Assembly: GCA_016235245.1 (NCBI GenBank)
Contig: JACRLO010000020.1
Location: 1-64,000 of the forward strand
Direction of reading: 5' to 3'
Origin: Nitrospirota bacterium
GTDB lineage: Bacteria; Nitrospirota; Thermodesulfovibrionia; Thermodesulfovibrionales; UBA6898
DNA: 64,000 nt
The first letter of the stretch is position 1. Each line of letters begins with the position of its first letter. Of the stretch, positions 25,299 to 32,727 are shown piece by piece. The translations under genes and the position numbers were made by a program. The notes under the pieces are model-generated. The model searched no databases. It was not told the origin of the DNA and was given only the letters and a program-made list of their open reading frames with translations.

Positions 25299-25871
25299 CT
25301 ACGTTTGTTTCAGCTTAAGGAAGTTTCTGAGCAGGTCTTTTCCTGCCAGGGTAAGAATTGACTCCGGGTGAAACTGCACCCCCTCTATTACCAGTTCCTT
25401 GTGCCTTACGCCCATGATCTCTCCCGTATCGGTCCATGCCGTGACCTCAAGGCAGTCGGGCTTTGTCTCTTTCCTTATGATAAGCGAATGATATCTCGTC
25501 GCCTCAAAAGGATTGGGCAGCCCCTCAAAAAGTATCCGGCCGTCGTGATGAATAAGTGAGGTCTTGCCATGCATAAGCCTCGGGGCACGGATGATCTCGC
25601 CTCCAAAGGCCGCGCCAATCGACTGATGGCCAAGGCATACACCGAGGAGCGGCACCTTCCCGCCAAAATGCCTGATCGTCTCGACCGAGATGCCAGCCTC
25701 GTTTGGCGTGCATGGACCCGGTGATATGACGATCCTGTCGGGCTTCATCGTTTCGATCTCATCGATCGTTATTTTATTATTTCTGAAGACCTGAACATCC
25801 TCACCCAATTCGCCAAAATACTGGACCAGGTTATAGGTAAAAGAATCGTAATTGTCAATCATCAATAGCAT
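25299..25871 (-). CDS. trpG: anthranilate synthase component II (glutamine amidotransferase)
   Basis: This 190-residue subunit releases ammonia from glutamine for TrpE. It is also often shared with para-aminobenzoate synthase. The class I amidotransferase triad is visible: C79 in [12 protein letters not shown], and the His and Glu in [11 protein letters not shown]-terminal [15 protein letters not shown] and [12 protein letters not shown] are diagnostic. It lies downstream of trpE on the minus strand with a 75-base gap that contains a repetitive TAATGAGT-like stretch. It is the probable last gene of a trpE-trpG unit. Confidence 0.95.
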   Translation of the reverse strand: MLLMIDNYDSFTYNLVQYFGELGEDVQVFRNNKITIDEIETMKPDRIVISPGPCTPNEAGISVETIRHFGGKVPLLGVCLGHQSIGAAFGGEIIRAPRLMHGKTSLIHHDGRILFEGLPNPFEATRYHSLIIRKETKPDCLEVTAWTDTGEIMGVRHKELVIEGVQFHPESILTLAGKDLLRNFLKLKQT

Positions 25872-25946
25872 CGTCTTGTCCTTTTTATCCTTTCAAACTT
25901 TCCGCTGCCCGTTTATTCATCATTACTCATCACCCATTACGGTGTT

Positions 25947-27419
25947 CTAATCCAATCCCTCTTCTGCCATGTCAACGGCCTTCATCATGCCCTTAGCCTT
26001 GTTCACCGTCTCCGTGTATTCCTTCTCCGGCTCTGAATCGGCAACAATACCTGCGCCTGCCTGGACATAAACCTTATCATCCTTGACGACCAGGGTCCTG
26101 ATCGTGATACACATGTCAAGGTTCCCTGAATAGCTCAGGTAACCGACCGATCCGGCATAGGGACCGCGACGGGCAGGCTCAAGTTCATCAATAATCTCCA
26201 TGGCGCGGACCTTTGGAGCGCCGCTGACCGTGCCCGCAGGAAAACAGGCACCTAAGACGTCAAAGGAATCAAGACCCTCCTTCAGATCACCTTCCACATT
26301 CGACACGAGATGCATCACATGGCTGTACCGTTCGACAGTCATCAGGTCCGTGACTTTGACCGAGCCGACCTTTGCCACGCGCCCCACATCATTCCTTCCC
26401 AGGTCTACCAGCATGATATGCTCGGCAATCTCCTTCGGATCACACTTCAACTCTTCTTCAAGCTCTTTATCAACCGCATCGGTCTCTCCCCGCCGCCTCG
26501 TACCGGCGATAGGGCGAAGCACAATCTTCCGGTTCTCGACCCTCACAAGGATCTCGGGCGACGAGCCCACGATCTTCCCGTCTCCGATGTCAAGATAATA
26601 CATATAGGGCGAAGGGTTGATCACCCGCAGCGCACGATAGATATCAAAGGGATCAACCTGCGAAGACCGCTCGAACCGCTGCGACAGGACCACCTGGACA
26701 ATGTCGCCTGCCATAACATATTCCTTCGCTTTTTCCACCGCAGAAAGGAACCCGTCTTTGGGCATATTCGAATTAAAGCCGGCCGCTTTTCCCGTGCCAC
26801 TGACATCAGTGCCCTGCAGAGGCGTTCTCAGCCTGCCGATAATCTCATCGATCTTCTGCACGGATTCCGCATAGATCTCCTCCAGGGGCCTGCCGTCAAC
26901 ATGAGCATTCGATACCACCTTAATTTTCTGCTTCAGACTGTCGAAAACAAGCATGGTATCGGTAAGCATGAGAAAGAAATCGGGAAGGCCGATGCCGTCC
27001 TTGGCCTTCAGTTCGATCGTCTCAAAGAACGATACCATGTCGTAGCCGATGTATCCCACAAGGCCGCCAAAAAACCGTGGCAGCCCTTTCACCTCAACCG
27101 GGCGATACGCCGTGATCTCCGCTTTGATGACATCAACCGGGCTTTCGGTCTCGATAATCCGCGGCGCGCTGCTGCCCTCAAGGATTTCGACCGTCCGGCC
27201 TCTTCCCTTCAGAATTTTTGCAGGACGGGAGCCGAGGAATGAATAACGCGCCCATTTCTCGCCGCCCTCAACGCTCTCAAGCAGAAAAGACGGAGACCCG
27301 CCGAGTTTCAGAAATGCGGTCACCGGCGTATACGTATCAGCGAGGATCTCCCGGTACACCGGGATAAGGTTGCCCTTTTGCGCAAGCCTCTTAAATTCTT
27401 CAAAATCAGGATAGAGCAT
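25947..27419 (-). CDS. trpE: anthranilate synthase component I
   Basis: TrpE makes anthranilate from chorismate. The 490-residue protein begins LYPDFEEFKRLAQKGN and contains SPSFLLESVEGGEKWARYSF, which includes the tryptophan feedback-binding LLES motif. It also has FFGGLVGYIGYDMV, the catalytic chorismate-binding segments QVVLSQRFERS, PSPYMYYLDIGD, PIAGTRRRGETDAVDKELEEELK, LVDLGRNDVGRV, SVKVTDLMTVERYSHVMHLVS and FPAGTVSGAPKVRAMEIIDELE. All catalytic motifs are present. A putative promoter lies about 45 bases upstream. No leader peptide or attenuator hairpin was apparent. Confidence 0.96.
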   Translation of the reverse strand: MLYPDFEEFKRLAQKGNLIPVYREILADTYTPVTAFLKLGGSPSFLLESVEGGEKWARYSFLGSRPAKILKGRGRTVEILEGSSAPRIIETESPVDVIKAEITAYRPVEVKGLPRFFGGLVGYIGYDMVSFFETIELKAKDGIGLPDFFLMLTDTMLVFDSLKQKIKVVSNAHVDGRPLEEIYAESVQKIDEIIGRLRTPLQGTDVSGTGKAAGFNSNMPKDGFLSAVEKAKEYVMAGDIVQVVLSQRFERSSQVDPFDIYRALRVINPSPYMYYLDIGDGKIVGSSPEILVRVENRKIVLRPIAGTRRRGETDAVDKELEEELKCDPKEIAEHIMLVDLGRNDVGRVAKVGSVKVTDLMTVERYSHVMHLVSNVEGDLKEGLDSFDVLGACFPAGTVSGAPKVRAMEIIDELEPARRGPYAGSVGYLSYSGNLDMCITIRTLVVKDDKVYVQAGAGIVADSEPEKEYTETVNKAKGMMKAVDMAEEGLD

Positions 27420-27463
27420 GTTGACAAAAATTTCCTTTTTTAATTAATATGTTCAGTATCGTA

Positions 27464-27493
27464 ATTATAGCGCATTACCTGATGATAAGTTAA
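27464..27493 (-). promoter_or_regulatory. putative promoter of trpE
   Basis: On the minus strand a perfect TATAAT (27464-27469) is preceded, 18 bases upstream, by TTAACT (27488-27493), four of six matches to the -35 consensus. It lies 45 bases before the trpE start. No tandem Trp codons or attenuator hairpins were seen in the leader. Confidence 0.5.
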
Positions 27494-27532
27494 GACTACG
27501 TCAGATGGCGCTCTGAGCCTTGAAGAGTTCAT

Positions 27533-27607
27533 GCGGGAATAGCTCAGTGGTAGAGCACAACCTTGCCAAGGTTGGGGTCGCGGGTTCGAATCCCGTTTCC
27601 CGCTCCA
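27533..27607 (+). tRNA. tRNA-Gly (anticodon GCC)
   Basis: A complete cloverleaf is present. The acceptor GCGGGAA pairs with TTCCCGC, the D arm is AGCTCAGTGGTAGAGC, and the anticodon stem-loop CAACCTTGCCAAGGTTG carries GCC. The T arm is GCGGGTTCGAATCCCGT, and CCA is encoded at the 3' end (27605-27607). Confidence 0.97.
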
Positions 27608-27611
27608 TTAA

Positions 27612-27740
27612 ACAATCGTAATGAGTAATGCGTTATGGGTAATGAGTAATCAGACAAAAACAACCGTAATGATTACTTTCTAAAATGCTGCCCGATCCGG
27701 TTTTACTTATCACTCATCACTGATTACTTTTTACTGCCTC
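27612..27740. repeat. TAATGAGT-type degenerate repeats between the two tRNA genes
   Basis: The spacer between tRNA-Gly and tRNA-Cys is filled with short degenerate repeats: GTAATGAGTAATGCG, GGGTAATGAGTAATC and CGTAATGATTAC on one strand, then TTATCACTCATCACTGATTAC in the opposite orientation. The same motif, as CATTACTCATCACCCATTACG, occurs in the trpG-trpE gap (about 25918-25939). The inverted arrangement could form a long imperfect hairpin in a tRNA precursor transcript. Confidence 0.6.
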
Positions 27741-27744
27741 TCAT

Positions 27745-27820
27745 GGCGGCGTACCCAAGTGGTTAAGGGGACGGTCTGCAAAACCGTTATTCAGCGGTTC
27801 AAATCCGCTCGCCGCCTCCA
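27745..27820 (+). tRNA. tRNA-Cys (anticodon GCA)
   Basis: The acceptor GGCGGCG pairs with CGCCGCC. The anticodon arm ACGGTCTGCAAAACCGT contains GCA, the T arm is CGGTTCAAATCCG, and CCA is encoded at 27818-27820. The last 22 bases overlap, on the opposite strand, the 3' end of the protein gene at 27799-29652. Confidence 0.97.
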
Positions 27821-29652
27821 ATTTCCCTCACAGCTTTCCCTTCCCTGATCACCTCAAGCAGCGTTATGTCCAACGCCTTCTCTTCGAAATACTCCTGCTC
27901 AAGGGACTCGACATAAAAACGGTCAAGTCCGCTGTTAAGGAGAAAGTCCTCTCTCAGTTCAGAATCACTGTTAAGTATCACCTCAGGGAGAATCTGGTTC
28001 AGGTATACCGATTCTTTGCGGAGATCGAGGAAGACCTTTTCAAAAAGCCTGACAGGGATCTTTGCGGCGATCCCCCGGTCAGCGAGCTCCTTTGCAATAT
28101 CCTCCCGAATATGGTTTCTGACCGTTTTGAGTTCAAGCCCGGGGAAGAAGCTTCTCATGCGCTCCTTGAGCGCGGCATGGGTTTCAAAGTAAAGCTTTTC
28201 CTCATTCGTGAGTGTTGCGAGGTCTGCGATGACGTCTTTGTATGAGGCCTCACCGTTTTGGATATTTTCGACGCCCTTGTTCACCAGCTTCAGCTTGCGC
28301 TTGCCATAGGAGGTTATATACTTATTGTCCATCAGGTCCGTAATAAATACAGACCGGAAGAGCTCACCATCCAGGCGGTCAAATTCCTTTTTATTGCCGA
28401 CAAGACTCCTGAGCGATTCCTCCCTGAACTCGATGTTCTTCATGAAAGACAGCTGGCTCAAAAGCGCAAGGACATTATCATAGCGGTCAAAATACGTGAT
28501 GATGGAACTGAACTCTTCAAAGACGCTGAAGTCGTCCGTCTCCCGCGAAAGCTCATCACAGGCTTTGCCGATATCAAGCAGCACCTGCTCGAAGCCCCGG
28601 TCATTCTGCGAGTAGGCAATATGCTTTGCCCTGATGAGCCTTACGATGTCCTCCTTGATGATATGCTGTTTAAGAGAAGGGTCCTTGAAAAAGAGATTCT
28701 CAAGGATGGCGCGGGACTCCTTCAGATATTCCTGTTCTTCCACCTCAAGCACTTTTTTGTCCTTGAGCAACAGATCGTCAAGCGTGTCAAAGAGCACGAC
28801 CGGGATGTTGTTTCTGATGCTCAGGGTCCTGAGCCGGTTGAGGCGTGCATGACCTGAGGCGTCAAGCATATCGTCGGTAATCCCTCTGATAAGGATATCA
28901 CGGTATTCATCAACGACCAGCTTGTTGTCCGGGTGGCGGTACATCACATCGATCTTCATCCGCTCCTGCTGATAGTGGTCAATCCCGTTGCGCGCGACAA
29001 TCTCGTGGAGGAAAAGTTCCTCATCAGGAGTAAGCCCCCTGTTCCTTAAATAAAAATTCCTGTACGCATCGTAGTATTCACGGTTGGCCCTGTGGATAAG
29101 CTTGAAAATGAAGACCATGGACTTCTGCTCGCCTAACTCGGCGCAGAAGCTCTCAAGAAGCTCGGTATCCTTGTTCTGGGACAAGAGGTCATTACGCTTC
29201 AGAAACTTACCGACTGCCCTGAGAACCTGCTTCTGCCGTTTCTTATAGTCGCCGTCGGACTCTGAAGCAATCAGGAAGTAATAGTTCGTAACCGCATGCC
29301 CCTGGAGGAAAAGGCGGTAGAAGGTCTCTCCGCCCTCCGTGTCATTGGTAAAAATGACCCGCTCGCTTTCGTCCATGAATGCGCCAAACATGATGAGCCT
29401 GTTCAGTACATCCTCTTTTTCCATGTCTGCAAGGGGCTTTTCAACGCCAAACATATACTCACAGAAGCTGCCGCCGGTGCCCCGGTAGCTTACTCCCGTT
29501 TCAGAGACGGTGAACTCATTGCCGCGGGAAAAAAAGCGGATCCTGGCGGCCTCTTCTTCGTAGAAATAAGTGCTGAGGGTATCTGCCCCGGAGACAAGGG
29601 CAAAAAAGTCTACCGGACCGTGACTGCCATGGAGCCTCAGGTCTTTAATCAT
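27799..29652 (-). CDS. large conserved-looking protein of unknown function
   Basis: This 617-residue soluble protein has no signal peptide or membrane segment. It is rich in charged helices (for example LDDLLLKDKKVLEVEEQEYLKE) and contains the aromatic segments YYDAYRNFYLRNRGLTPDEE and FSSIITYFDRYDNVLALLS. I do not recognise a domain with certainty; similar-sized orphan proteins are known from Geobacter-like bacteria, but I cannot name the family firmly. The start at 29652 is divergent from the lytic transglycosylase gene. The last six codons and the stop are encoded by DNA antisense to the 3' end of tRNA-Cys, giving the C-terminus GGGERI. Confidence 0.8.
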   Translation of the reverse strand: MIKDLRLHGSHGPVDFFALVSGADTLSTYFYEEEAARIRFFSRGNEFTVSETGVSYRGTGGSFCEYMFGVEKPLADMEKEDVLNRLIMFGAFMDESERVIFTNDTEGGETFYRLFLQGHAVTNYYFLIASESDGDYKKRQKQVLRAVGKFLKRNDLLSQNKDTELLESFCAELGEQKSMVFIFKLIHRANREYYDAYRNFYLRNRGLTPDEELFLHEIVARNGIDHYQQERMKIDVMYRHPDNKLVVDEYRDILIRGITDDMLDASGHARLNRLRTLSIRNNIPVVLFDTLDDLLLKDKKVLEVEEQEYLKESRAILENLFFKDPSLKQHIIKEDIVRLIRAKHIAYSQNDRGFEQVLLDIGKACDELSRETDDFSVFEEFSSIITYFDRYDNVLALLSQLSFMKNIEFREESLRSLVGNKKEFDRLDGELFRSVFITDLMDNKYITSYGKRKLKLVNKGVENIQNGEASYKDVIADLATLTNEEKLYFETHAALKERMRSFFPGLELKTVRNHIREDIAKELADRGIAAKIPVRLFEKVFLDLRKESVYLNQILPEVILNSDSELREDFLLNSGLDRFYVESLEQEYFEEKALDITLLEVIREGKAVREIGGGERI

Positions 29653-29760
29653 AAAGAAAATATACCACAGGATTGTTCTTTTATTCTCATTCAGGCAGTG
29701 TAGCTGCCGCTGATAAGTTGATGAAAGACCCCGATTTATCTATTATAAATACAGGACATT

Positions 29761-31731
29761 ATGAAACATCTTCACCACGATATGCACTGCCTGACCAGAC
29801 TAAAAATAGGGATTTCCGCCTGTTGTGCACTGATACTGCTGTCAATTTTTATCTCTGTCTCTGCGGGGGACTCAGGAGGAAAAGAAGCCTTCGCAAAGGG
29901 CAGAACCGATCTCGCTGCCGGCCGCTACAACGAGGCCGTATCCAATCTTCTCATCGCCCAAAAAGAGTTCACCCTTCTTGAAGACTATGCGATGCTCTAT
30001 CTGGCCGACGCGTACCACAATCTCGGAGAGCACGGAAAGGCGGGTGAGACCCTCCGGGCACTGATCGACCGATATCCGTCGTCGCCCCTGCGGAAAAAGG
30101 CGAGAATGGCGGAACTCAGAGAGGGAAGAGATATCAGCGAGGAAGGGCAGCTGCCTCTGTATGAGGCATATATACGGGACTTCCCTGAAGACGATGACGC
30201 ATATTATAGCTATGGTCAGCTGCTAAAAAAGAACAACCAAAAAGAGAAGGCGTCAGCGGTCTTCAGAAAACTCTATCTGAAAGCGGGGTATCGTTCCGCT
30301 GCTGCACGTGCCGAACTGGGCGCAGATGAGATCACAACGGCGGACACGGTTGAGCGTGCCTCAAATCTTATGAAACAGTATGATTTTGAGGAGGCTGAAC
30401 GCGAGTTGAGGCAGGCACTTGCCGCATGCCCGGCCAATAACAGACAGGAGGTCCTCAAAAATCTCGCCTATACCCTCTTCAAGCAGAAAAAGTACCGTGA
30501 AGCAGCAGAGCTCTATGGAGAAGTGAATGACCTCTTCTACAAGGCCCGTTCTCTGTACCGGGCAGGAGATAAAAAAGGCTTTGAAGCAGCCCTGAACACT
30601 CTTACAAAGCGCAATGACAAGAAGGCCGGTTTTCTGCTCGTTACGGTTGCCGCCGACCGGAGACGGGAAAAGGATTTTGACCGGGCGATCCAGATATATC
30701 AGGATGTGCTGAAGAACTATCCCTCTGATGCGGAAGATGCGCTTTGGGGCATAGGGTGGACGCAGTACCTTGCAGGGAACTATCAGCAGTCTGAAGAAAC
30801 GTTCTCCCGTCTCCATGACCGCTATGATGAAGCAAAATATCTCTACTGGCTGGCAAGAAGCATGGAAGCGCAAAATAGAGACGCATCGGGCCTCTATACG
30901 AGACTCATGACAGCGGGCAATAATAATTTTTACGCTGTGCTGGCATATGCCCGAAGCGGCAGGATGCTCCCCCGGCTTTCATCGCTGAATCTGTCTGACG
31001 GAACGCCGGGGAAAAGCAGGGGAAACGAGAAAATTGAGGCGCTCATCTCCCTCGACATGCGGCAGGAGGCTGTTGCCGAGCTTGCAGCATCATGCAGAAC
31101 TACACCCTCAATGCCTGATCTTCTCTTCAGCGCAGCCAAGTTCCAGGAATTGGGAGAATTCAAACGCTCGATCACCCTGACCAGCAAGATTCCTTACTCG
31201 GAAAAAATGCACCGGTTCTGGTACCCGCTCGCCTTCTGGGACAAGGTAGAGCAGGCATCAAAGCGCAATAATCTTGACCCTTTCATCATCCTGTCGGTTA
31301 TGAGAGAAGAGAGCCGATTCGATCAGGCAGTAAAGTCCCCCGCAGGGGCATATGGGCTTATGCAGCTCATGCCCCAGACAGCGTACCGCCTCGACAAGAA
31401 CCTCAAGCTCGGCATTCACAGGCCTTCACAGCTCACCGACCCGAAAAATAACGTCCAATTAGGGAGTTTTTATCTGAGGAATCTGCTCGACGAGTTCCAT
31501 TCGCTGGCACATATGCTCGCAGCATATAATGCAGGAGAACTGGCAGTAAGGTCGTGGCAGCAGCGCTTTGACTACCGGTCCATCGACGAGTTTATCGAAG
31601 ACATCCCTTACAACGAAACAAGGAATTACGTAAAAAAAGTGCTCACCAGTTATTTCCATTACAGGAGAGCCGGACTGCCTCAACAGGGAGAAGACAGCGG
31701 TATCGGGATCATCCTTGGGAAGACTTCATAA
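29761..31731 (+). CDS. soluble-type lytic murein transglycosylase with TPR repeats
   Basis: This 656-residue periplasmic protein cleaves peptidoglycan glycan strands. A signal peptide (LKIGISACCALILLSIFISVSAG) is followed by about 400 residues of helical repeats resembling TPR units (GRYNEAVSNLLIAQKEF, GEHGKAGETLRALIDRYPSSPL, AEDALWGIGWTQYLAGNYQQSE). The C-terminal SLT domain contains the catalytic Glu in ILSVMREESRFDQAVKSPAGAYGLMQLMP and the motifs GSFYLRNLLDEF and HMLAAYNAGE. The arrangement is like Slt70. zapB begins about 140 bases downstream on the same strand. Confidence 0.93.
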   Translation: MKHLHHDMHCLTRLKIGISACCALILLSIFISVSAGDSGGKEAFAKGRTDLAAGRYNEAVSNLLIAQKEFTLLEDYAMLYLADAYHNLGEHGKAGETLRALIDRYPSSPLRKKARMAELREGRDISEEGQLPLYEAYIRDFPEDDDAYYSYGQLLKKNNQKEKASAVFRKLYLKAGYRSAAARAELGADEITTADTVERASNLMKQYDFEEAERELRQALAACPANNRQEVLKNLAYTLFKQKKYREAAELYGEVNDLFYKARSLYRAGDKKGFEAALNTLTKRNDKKAGFLLVTVAADRRREKDFDRAIQIYQDVLKNYPSDAEDALWGIGWTQYLAGNYQQSEETFSRLHDRYDEAKYLYWLARSMEAQNRDASGLYTRLMTAGNNNFYAVLAYARSGRMLPRLSSLNLSDGTPGKSRGNEKIEALISLDMRQEAVAELAASCRTTPSMPDLLFSAAKFQELGEFKRSITLTSKIPYSEKMHRFWYPLAFWDKVEQASKRNNLDPFIILSVMREESRFDQAVKSPAGAYGLMQLMPQTAYRLDKNLKLGIHRPSQLTDPKNNVQLGSFYLRNLLDEFHSLAHMLAAYNAGELAVRSWQQRFDYRSIDEFIEDIPYNETRNYVKKVLTSYFHYRRAGLPQQGEDSGIGIILGKTS

Positions 31732-31867
31732 TATGGACACAAAACCGGCGCATCTGGTATCGTAACCAATGGCATGGAAAGCATCCCTTTTCGATGATGA
31801 AGCTCTGTCGACATCATCAATCAGTTCGGGGGAGGCGTCTGCGCTTATAACCAAGGAGGTAGCACCC

Positions 31868-32086
31868 GTGGACCGGCTCAAAAACCTTGAAGAAAAGATT
31901 GCAACCGCAGTGGACAGAGTCAAGGCTCTGAAAGAGGAAAAGATATCCCTCGAAAGGAAGATCAGGGAGCTCGAATCACTTCTTGATGACAAGAACCGGG
32001 AAGTGGAATCGCTGAAGGACGAAAAGACGTCGATCAAGAACCAGGTCGAAGAGCTTCTTGAGGAGCTCGAAACCCTGGAGATCTGA
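31868..32086 (+). CDS. zapB: ZapB-like coiled-coil cell division protein
   Basis: This 72-residue protein is one continuous coiled coil from end to end (DRLKNLEEKIATAVDRVKAL, then SLERKIRELESLLDDKN), typical of ZapB-like proteins that bridge ZapA and the division apparatus. The GTG at 31868 is chosen because it follows AAGGAGGT at the right spacing. A longer in-frame reading from 31769 lacks that site. zapA begins eight bases after the stop, a pairing seen in other bacteria. Sequence conservation in coiled coils is low, so the name rests on size and position. Confidence 0.7.
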   Translation: MDRLKNLEEKIATAVDRVKALKEEKISLERKIRELESLLDDKNREVESLKDEKTSIKNQVEELLEELETLEI

Positions 32087-32093
32087 TACAGCC

Positions 32094-32360
32094 GTGGGCA
32101 GCGTAGAAATCAGCATCCTCGGCCAGAAATACACCATCAAAGGTGATGCCCACGAGGAATATATCAAGAAACTTGCGGCATATGTCGAAGAAAAGCTTCA
32201 GGAGATCCATGCGGGCAATCCAAATATAACCCCCCTGAAAGCCTCTATTCTTGCATCGCTCAATATCGCCGATGAACTGCACAGACTGATGGAAGACCAC
32301 GACAGAGCAGCACAAACCATCGAGGAAAAAACCAACGCCCTCAGCGGTCTTTTCGACTGA
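32094..32360 (+). CDS. zapA: cell division protein ZapA
   Basis: This 88-residue FtsZ-ring stabiliser has an N-terminal beta part, VEISILGQKYTIKGDAHEEYI, and a helical dimerisation tail with KLAAYVEEKLQEI and ILASLNIADELHRL, matching the ZapA family. The GTG at 32094 lies eight bases after zapB. In many bacteria the next gene is 6S RNA, but no convincing 6S structure was found here. A GC-rich stem (ACCGGC/GCCGGT) directly after the stop may end the transcript. Confidence 0.85.
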   Translation: MGSVEISILGQKYTIKGDAHEEYIKKLAAYVEEKLQEIHAGNPNITPLKASILASLNIADELHRLMEDHDRAAQTIEEKTNALSGLFD

Positions 32361-32727
32361 CCGGCCGCGCCGGTTTCCTCAATAACGCCTTAGCAATAAT
32401 TTCTCCTCTAAAACCGGGCCGGCCGGCCATACAGCTTCATCGTTATTTCAACAAATGATGAACAGCCATTTCACCGAAAATATTTATTAAAATCAAGAGG
32501 TTTTAAGTAGCGCTACTTTAGCCTTGACTTATACAATATCTTGTGGTTAAATTCTTCTGTCACATACAAGATGTTGTTTTTATGGCAGTTATATTCAGGG
32601 CGCAGGCAAACACTAAATAGAGGCAAAATATGCGGTATTTTCGGGATCGGACAACCTTTTTTTCGACCAAAATAACGGCATCATCATACAACATAATTCA
32701 GCATTCCTTAATGGAGGGAACCATCTT
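32361..32727. other. intergenic region zapA to nrdJ
   Basis: This 367-base gap holds, in order, a GC-rich stem ACCGGC-CGC-GCCGGT right after zapA, a second palindromic GGCCGGCC near 32425, an AT-rich stretch, and the nrdJ promoter with two NrdR-like boxes. The rest, about 32580-32710, has no recognised feature and forms a long untranslated leader ending in TGGAGGGAACC before the nrdJ ATG. Confidence 0.5.
32524..32577 (+). promoter_or_regulatory. nrdJ promoter with two NrdR-like boxes
   Basis: A -35 box TTGACT (32524-32529) and -10 box TTAAAT (32547-32552) are 17 bases apart. The palindrome-like ACAATATCTTGT (32533-32544) sits in the spacer, and a second copy, ACAAGATGTTGT (32566-32577), starts 33 bases later. 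Both resemble the NrdR consensus (ACAnnATATnnTGT type), and the spacing of about three helical turns is what is seen for paired NrdR sites upstream of ribonucleotide reductase genes. Repression by NrdR when ATP/dATP is bound is inferred. Confidence 0.7.

Noticed and set aside
26310-27242. 310-codon plus-strand frame across trpE
   Set aside because: Opposite strand of trpE, no conserved features.
26800-27530. trp attenuator or T-box near trpE
   Set aside because: The leader between the TATAAT and the trpE start is under 50 bases and has no Trp codon cluster or alternate hairpins.
32361-32520. 6S RNA after zapA
   Set aside because: The gene order zapA-6S RNA is common, but the space before the nrdJ promoter is only about 160 bases and no long bulged hairpin of 6S type could be traced.
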